Origin: Cladorrhinum sp. PSN259
Taxonomy: Eukaryota; Ascomycota; Sordariomycetes; Sordariales; Podosporaceae
Assembly: GCA_033725935.1 (NCBI GenBank)
Contig: MU867118.1
Coordinates: 1-64,000, forward strand
DNA: 64,000 nt
Reading direction: 5' to 3'
The position numbers were made by a program, and so were the translations under genes. Each line of letters starts with the position of its first letter. Position 1 is the first letter of the stretch. Below are positions 57,736 to 64,000 of this stretch, one piece after another. The notes beneath the pieces are model-generated. The model was not told the origin of the DNA, ran no database searches, and saw nothing but the letters and a program-made list of their open reading frames with translations.

Positions 57736-59467
57736 TTTGGCTGATGTGGTGGGTTCTTGTTGTGTTGTTGGACAAGATCTGGGTTGAAGACAAGTTTCCG
57801 AGGGGCTCGACCCCTCTATTTATGTTTCGTCACTCGAGGAGGACACCTTCCACCCTTTCCTTCCCCGCCTGATGTCCCAGAAGCACGGCATCATGCCGCG
57901 TTTCCGAACCCCTCTCTCCTGGCAGGTTGTGGAGGCCTCTGTGTCTGCACCCCACCTTCCTTTGCCAGCACACTCTTGAGCTGAGAAGGAAATCAGTGGA
58001 AATCACGCGATGTAGGGATTGCCTTGGCGGCGGGGAGCAGCAGAGTGGGTGGAGGGGTGGAGAAGTAAACAGAATGCTTGGCAGGAGAGAGGGGGTTTGT
58101 GGATTGATTAGAATTGGCGGTGCATGTTTTGCATCATGAATGCCCCAAAAAGGTTGGACCATGTGAGGCAGAATGAGGGGGAAAGAGAATGGCCAAGCGA
58201 AACAGCGCGATTTTTCATGTGCAGCTGCATGTTGTGCTTCTCAGATGGTTGAGATGGTGGTCCAATCGTTCCTTCCATCTGTTTACCTTTAGGGGGTGTG
58301 ACGTTGCGTCGTCGGGCCCCCTTCTGGTACCTTAATGGCCTGGGCTTTGGGGCCGGTGGGGACTTGGACCCTCTCTTTGATAGCATCAAACAATGACTCG
58401 GTGACGAAAGCCCCGCAATCTTTCTCGATGTTTCCCCAATTCCAGTCCGCTCGAGAAATAAGGCCGTCTCTTTTGTCATCTCACCCGCGCGGTTAGCGAC
58501 ATACTAATACATGTTGGCGCCAGCTGCATCATCTGTAGTCTCTTGGGAAAGGGGGCACTTTGTTCGTGGCTCAGTCTCCAACTGGCGGCCTCTCGCATCT
58601 GTTTGGCAGCTGCATACGTCTAGTTTTGCTTCAGCTCTGCTCGGCGCAATAAACTGTCATGACATCACCATTTCGATCCGAGCTTTCACAGAACGGCAAT
58701 TACGCTCTTTGTTTGCGCAATGGGTGGCAGGTGTAGCAGCCGGGAGAAGGGGGTGGAACCATCTCCTTCTCTAATAATCGTCAGAGGCCGGATATTGCCA
58801 GATGACGCCAGGATCTCAGTGACCGGTATGAGACCGTATATCATGCACGTGCAACACGGCAACGAGGTCCGTATGGCAGCCTTGAACTTTACTCAGGCAC
58901 TCGTCCTGTCCCTCATCTTGTAACTCGTACCATGTAACAGCAATCCAGGGCGATCAAGTTACACTACATCGATTCCAGTGTTGCATATCTCGCTACTTCA
59001 ATTTTGGCATACGCAAACAAACTAAATACTTGCCAAAAAGAGCCACCTACCTGTGATACAGTTCCTGACTTCCAGGGGTCTGGAACTGTTTGTTTTCCAA
59101 AGAGGATATAAACTTATCAGAGAACAAGTCTTCAATATCTTTCTCGCTTGGTCAAGTCCTTGCTTCTGCGTGTTTGCGTTCAGATCATCCCGTCTGTGGC
59201 CGTGAAGATGCCGGCAACAACGCAGTGGCACGTCACGGTGAAAGCATATTCAAACCGAAGAAGTACAGTCATTTCAAATCGAACCAAAAGTCTCGGCTGA
59301 GGACATGTTCGGACAAGGAGGAAATCTGACCGCGAAGGGATGAGTCTGGCGGTATGGACTTAATAACTACCTGAGCAAGTAATCCTAAAATTTCAATTCT
59401 CTTTCTGCTCAACTTGAGTGTTTTTCGCCTTATTGAGACTTTTTCCGAGTTGCAAAAAGATTCAACA
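57736..59467. other. intergenic, no gene seen
   Basis: 1.7 kb between divergent genes for the CVNH protein and the protease. Open stretches on both strands near 58100-58480 and 58510-58920 have no recognisable domain and are not called. Confidence 0.45.
57816..57824 (-). promoter_or_regulatory. TATA-like box of CVNH gene
   Basis: On the minus strand cataaatagaggg contains ATAAATAG, about 85 bp before the ATG at 57735. Confidence 0.45.
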
Positions 59468-61627
59468 ATGCTCAGCATGATGCAGCTACTTCTGGCCTTG
59501 GGCCATCTGCTGTGTCTTCTTGCAACGACATCTGCTGCCCTACCCTCCTCGGTTTCTCGTGCTGCAAAATACGGCGCCGCAAACAACTACACCATGCGTC
59601 TTCCCATGCGTCGCAGACAGCCATTGGCAGGTTCAATTCCTACAAAGGCACAGGAGTACGCTCAACAGCATGACGCGCTTGGCAAAGCTGTGTCCTCGGA
59701 CGACTCGTCGACGGCAACGTCTTCCTCGGCAAAACCAACTCACACCGTGGTCAAAGCTCCCCTGAATCCTTACTTCAGGGAGATGGCCTACGGGATCAAA
59801 AGTAAGTCCAGGTCCCATTCTCACATGTAGAGATTGTGACTGACATTGATGTCTAGTCTGGATTGGGAACCCTCCTCAGCTCGTCATCTTAGACTTTGAC
59901 ACAGGATCATCAGAGACATGGGTCAGCCCTCAGTGCGGCAGCAACTCATGGAACCCCGCATACGAGGACCTTTGCCGCAAGCTGGGCTCTTACATCCCAG
60001 AGCAGTCCGAGACCGTCATCGACATCAACTCTACCTATCCTCCACAGTTTGTCTCGTATGGTAGCGGAGAGGCTCTCCTCACGTTCTACAAGGATAGCAT
60101 CAGCTTCTCAGGTACGGAGTCATCATCTTGCACGAGTCCATCATGTGCTGACCAGTGGGGTTCAACTAGATGCCAATGCCGTCTCATCTGACGAGATTGC
60201 AGCACTGGACACAAGGGTTCAGTTTGGCTTGGCAAAGTGGTCCTCTGGAATGATGTCGGGCATCTTCGGTGCCGGCTATGGCATTGGGTACAATCAAAAC
60301 TACAGTGGCATCATTGACGAGATGTACCAGCAGGGATTGATTCGAGATAAGGACATTGGTGTAGCTGTGGGGAGTGTTGATGAGAGTAATGGGGAGGTGC
60401 TTTTTGGTGGGATTGATATGGCCAAGTTCTCTGGACCCCTTCACGCTATCGACATGTCGAAGCAGTTTCCCTCCGAGTTGGACAGTTACTATCGGTAAGT
60501 CAGCATACTCGACGAGTCACCGAGATGAGTTGCAGCTGACATTCGTTTCTTTCAGATACTGGGTCAATGTCACTTACATTGGCGTCACGCAACCTGGATC
60601 CTGCATCTCGATTCCCATCACCGACAAGGGTTTTAATCACCAGTTCCTTCCAGACACCGGTACGACCATGACATACATTCCTTACGACGTCTACGACGCT
60701 TTGTTGAGATTCTTCCCAGAGGCCGTGGAGAACTACACATACGGCACAATCGTGGACTGCGGCCATCTCAACGCCACAGGAACTATCGACTTTGGATTTG
60801 GCAGCAATTTTACAATCCGTGTTCCTTACAAGGAGTTCATCTTCCAGCTCGAGCCAGGCATCTTTGGGGACAACAATCAGACTTTGTGCATCCTGGGCGC
60901 CGTTCCTTCATTTGACGAATTCTTGATCTTGGGCGACACCTTCATGCGGTCCACTTACGGTAAGAGCCCTTCATCACATTATTTTCTCATCCACAAAATG
61001 TTGACTGTGTGAACAGCTTTATTCCGTCAGCAACAACACAAGATTTACTTTGGGCAATATTCAAACTGCGGACAGAACATCATTTCTACCCACGGCATCG
61101 GAGACTTTACCGGGGATTGTGATGAAGATGGAATGCTCATTGTTGGGTCAAGCGAGGTTGATCCGTTGGCCTCGTCGTCATCATCGCTCGTATCAGCTAC
61201 AACGACGGCGCCACCCAAAAGATGCACCTCACATTCCACAGGCACATACACTCCTCCGTCCAGTTCTTCCACCACAGAAGACAACTGGACCAGCATACCA
61301 CCCCTCTCCTCTGATACAGATACGGATAGAAGCACGTGGGAGATCACCGTCACTTCGCCTTCTACTACGGATGATTCAGCCATGACCTCTCCGACTGTTA
61401 CAAGTAGTCCAACGGATACTATGACGGATTGGGACTGGTCCACCATCAGCCTTGAGCTTCCAGCTTCGTCGCAATTTGGACCATCCCCTTTGTTTCCTGT
61501 CTCTTCACGGTCGTCCGCTACTCCCTGGAATTACGGCCAATTCAGCCGTGCAATTCCCAATCCAGTCGGAGAAAAAGCCAACGGCGCGGGAAGTGGGCCG
61601 CGAGTTACTGCCGCACCTGCAGCATAA
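59468..61627 (+). CDS. secreted aspartic protease (pepsin family A1)
   Basis: Extracellular or wall-bound acid endopeptidase. Five exons (59468-59801, 59857-60111, 60170-60494, 60556-60959, 61017-61627; 1929 nt, 642 aa), all with GT..AG ends and consistent phases. Signal peptide MLSMMQLLLALGHLLCLLAT; propeptide to about residue 100. Catalytic sites: DFDTGSSETWV (Asp about 126) and LPDTGTTMTYIP (Asp about 338). The family block FLILGDTFMRSTY is read up to the fourth splice. Several N-glycosylation sequons. After the catalytic part comes a Ser/Thr/Pro-rich tail of about 150 residues with SSSSSL and TEDNWTSIPP-type segments. It lacks a hydrophobic end, so GPI anchoring is not supported. The tail may place the enzyme in the wall. 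Confidence 0.9.
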
Positions 61628-62115
61628 ATCGCCAAGGACAATGACTCTAGACAGAGTGAATGGAAAATCGGTCTTATCATCTTCTGATCATAGTTGGCTT
61701 CGTGCAAGAGAGTTGAGAAAAACATTGCTTGGGAGGAATGTATCTTGTAGCAAACGCATTTATAGATATTCCAAGTTATCAACGTGAGAAGAAGCATTTT
61801 TGGTGATTTCTTTGCTGTGTTTATCGACCCCTGAGAAAGGGGGGAATGGTGGTGAGACAGTGTGCTCAAACTGTGTGTATGAGTGATTCACTGTGTGGGT
61901 ACGGCTTGCTGGGAGGACCCTGTGCCTGACATCCCACTGTCGGCGCGGACTGTACGTTGGCACCGATCAACCGATCACAAGCTTGAAGCTTCGAGCTCGC
62001 GACACCCGCAACGCAACACCCACAACGCAAAATTCATGCACAACACCTAGTTTCCTCTCACTGAACCACGACCCTGAGCGAGCGCGGTTTCACCACTCTA
62101 ATAACCTGCGCACAA
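61628..62115. other. intergenic between tandem genes
   Basis: 3' flank of the protease and promoter of the Vfa1-like gene. A CAACGCAACACCCACAACGC tract just before the latter may be part of its leader. Confidence 0.5.
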
Positions 62116-62781
62116 ATGTCATTCCCAAATATTTACACGCACCGCAAGGTTGCAGAGACATCGGCGAAATCGTGCGAGATCTGCTTCAAACCCAGCACCA
62201 GCGTGCTCATCACCCAAGACAACAAGGACTGGTTCTACGTCTGTCCTGCACACCTCAAAGACAAGGGATTCTGCACACCCAAGATTGATCATGCCGCAAT
62301 CGAAGCCCGCAAGAAGAAGGAGCTCGAGGACGAGATTGCGAGGGTGACGAAGGAATACGAGGAGAAGCAGAAGAAGAAGAAGGAGCAGAAGGAAACAAAA
62401 GACGGCAAGGACGAAAAGGACAAGAACAAGGATAAGGATAAAGAAAAAGACAAGGATGGCAAAGATGATGAAAAGAAGACGGACGGCGACGACCAGGACA
62501 AGACCAAGGCCGGGTCTCCGGCTGGCCAAGATGCGGCTACCTCTTCGGCAAACGAGGACGACGAGCCCCGCGTGTTCGAGCTGAAAGCGTGAGTTCTCTC
62601 CACAGAATCTTGTCTGTCCCATAAGGGTTGCACATGCTGACGAGCTGAGGTGGTGTTGCGAGACAGAACATTTTACCAGCAGCGGATAAACAGAAAACGG
62701 CAAGCCGAGATTGCAAAGCGAAACCGAGAGCGCCTTCAAAACCCAAACTACTTTCCGTCGGTGCCCAAGAATCTGCCGTGA
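62116..62781 (+). CDS. VFA1: Vfa1-like (Vps4-associated) protein
   Basis: In yeast, Vfa1 binds the AAA ATPase Vps4 at endosomes and modulates ESCRT-III disassembly. Two exons (62116-62588, 62667-62781; 588 nt, 195 aa). The N-terminus has a zinc-binding pattern: Cys20-x2-Cys23 in KSCEICFKPS and Cys43-x2-His46 in WFYVCPAHLKDKGFC. The centre is a very charged Lys/Glu/Asp helix (KKKELEDEIARVTKEYEEKQ, then KDKNKDKDKEKDKDGKD). The C-terminus, reached through the intron, is LQNPNYFPSVPKNLP, the part thought to contact Vps4. Length agrees with the family. Confidence 0.85.
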
Positions 62782-63501
62782 AGGAGCAGCTGGTGGCTGC
62801 ATATATCTCCGACGGCGTGAACAATATCGACAGTTTAGCCACCGTTAGTCCGATAGGGCTGGACCTTGAGAGATCACACACCGAAAGAACCCAGCCGGAG
62901 AGCACAACAAGCGATGCCAAGACAACAAAACTGCGCAGGCATCGCGCAAGGCCGACAACGAGACTCAACAACTCATCAACAACCTCGGTTGACGGACACA
63001 CCTTTCTGCACAACCTGGTGGCCCTCATTTCCCACAGAATACTGCAGTCATCATGACGGCTCCATCGCTTAACGCTGTCTGGCTGTCTTGGTGCTGTTGC
63101 ACAAGCACCAGACAGGCCGCCAACGGTTACACAGAGAAAATGGCGTATTAATAACACCCACACAACACAACGACAAGGGGTTGTGAGTGAGCAGTCGGAT
63201 AATCCACAACGATCCCCTCGCTCTTTTTGATCGCTACCAACGAACTCGGCAGGGCTGTTTCGCTCTCAAATCGGTTTGGCTTTGGCGTGGTGTGCCTTCA
63301 TGACCCAAGTCACTCAGTGGTGTGGGGGGCCACTCTGTGCACGCTCCTCGTACGACGGTACCATTCTTGTCAAACCATGGAACATTCCCCTGTTGGCGAT
63401 CCCCAGCCATGCCATACCACCCATACCATATGCCGTGACGGACGTACACTAGGGGCCAAGGAATAAGGGAGAGACGGGAGAGGACGGAAACGGACGGACG
63501 T

Positions 63502-63530
63502 GGGGTAGGGTAGGGTAGGGCAGGGTTGGG
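63502..63530 (+). repeat. TAGGG pentamer array, G-quadruplex-capable
   Basis: Six runs of three or four G separated by TA, CA or TT: gggg ta ggg ta ggg ta ggg ca ggg tt ggg. It resembles telomere-like sequence but is short and internal. Confidence 0.8.
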
Positions 63531-63762
63531 CTTTCTGTCCGGTCCTTGTGCGCAAATCATCTTTAGCTTGCTGTGGTGCTGCGCCGTTGGCTTGCTTCTT
63601 CTTGTCCTTACGCAGATCCTATCCTTTTTTACACCCACTATCAATTGCGGCGTGGATGTGCGGGAAGACCATGACGTGAAATTGGAGAGGGTTGCAACAG
63701 TTTTCTTGAATTGGAAACGCGTGAGAGGGGAAGATGATATGTAGAGCCGCAATTCGGACTAG

Positions 63763-63779
63763 ATCATCATCATCATCAT
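63763..63779. repeat. ATC microsatellite
   Basis: Uninterrupted atc trinucleotide run of six units. Confidence 0.8.
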
Positions 63780-64000
63780 GTGTTTCGATGCGGGATCGGA
63801 GTGTTTTCTCGCGTGCTGCTGTGCCGTCGGTTTGCTTTTAAGCTCGATCACGATCCGATCATGTCAGAAAGGAAGGAGCAATCAGACACAACATTGGCAT
63901 TCGGATGCTCGGTTCGGGTTGGAAGGGGGAAAAGAAAGCGGACACCAGATCGTAAGCGATTTAATAGATGGTGATGATCAAGTTGCCATTATATGCAAAG

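Larger units (their letters stand above)
62782..64000. other. 3' end of window, no gene seen
   Basis: Apart from the G-rich and ATC repeats listed separately, there is no supported gene. Open stretches around 62537-63163 (-) and 63234-63752 (-) look non-coding. Confidence 0.45.

Noticed and set aside
58108..58923. Open frames of 80-120 codons on both strands
   Set aside because: No family, no start context, no splice sites and no protein-like hydrophobic pattern.
63502..63530. Chromosome end / telomere
   Set aside because: Array is only about 29 bp, imperfect, and followed by several hundred bases of unique sequence.

Overview
The window is nuclear DNA of a filamentous ascomycete fungus (Pezizomycotina). 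Genes carry one to four short introns of about 50-120 nt with GT..AG ends. Several families are typical of such fungi: HET-domain proteins, SesB-like hydrolases, NACHT/ankyrin NLRs, a PhiA-type wall protein, a CVNH lectin and Vfa1. Repeats are AT-rich and loaded with C-to-T type nonsense codons, as expected of repeat-induced point mutation (RIP). The genus cannot be fixed from the sequence alone.

Positions 1 to about 46.5 kb form an accessory, mostly decayed region. In order: a fragment of an NLR C-terminus (3-320); a 5'-truncated Tad-like LINE (843-2673); an intact-looking GH5 glucosidase (2816-4653, -); a HET remnant (5757-6345); a 109-aa secreted protein (6978-7307, -); short repeats; a kinase-TPR pseudogene (10308-14071, -); a CorA-like remnant spliced in frame to a kinase-pseudokinase gene broken by one extra base (16149-20485, +); an unrecognised pseudogene (20800-21818); a nearly complete HET-domain gene (23202-25582, +); a long SesB-type hydrolase (26684-29990, -); a Ser/Thr-rich surface protein (30984-32375, -); a hydrolase-NACHT-ankyrin NLR pseudogene (34279-38976, -); an aquaporin (39847-40813, -); a MACPF pseudogene (41479-42945, +); a transcription-factor-like protein without a zinc cluster (43942-45568, +); and an NB-ARC/ankyrin remnant (45840-46480).

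The families in this region (HET, kinases joined to other modules, NLR, SesB, MACPF) are those linked in fungi to allorecognition and programmed cell death. The region reads as an immune or incompatibility island in decay, with only the HET gene and the SesB-type hydrolase looking potentially functional. Short dispersed repeats at about 7.6, 26.1 and 30.6 kb share their last ~80 bp with the 3' end of the LINE. One is flanked by a perfect 14-bp target duplication, which suggests non-autonomous elements mobilised by that LINE.

Positions 46.5 to 64 kb look like ordinary gene space: a PhiA-like wall protein, an amino-acid transporter, two multi-span membrane proteins, a CVNH lectin, a secreted aspartic protease and Vfa1. 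Reading frames are clean and splice sites phase-consistent, and there is no nonsense decay. The exon structures given were hand-derived from splice consensus and frame and checked for total length divisible by three where stated.
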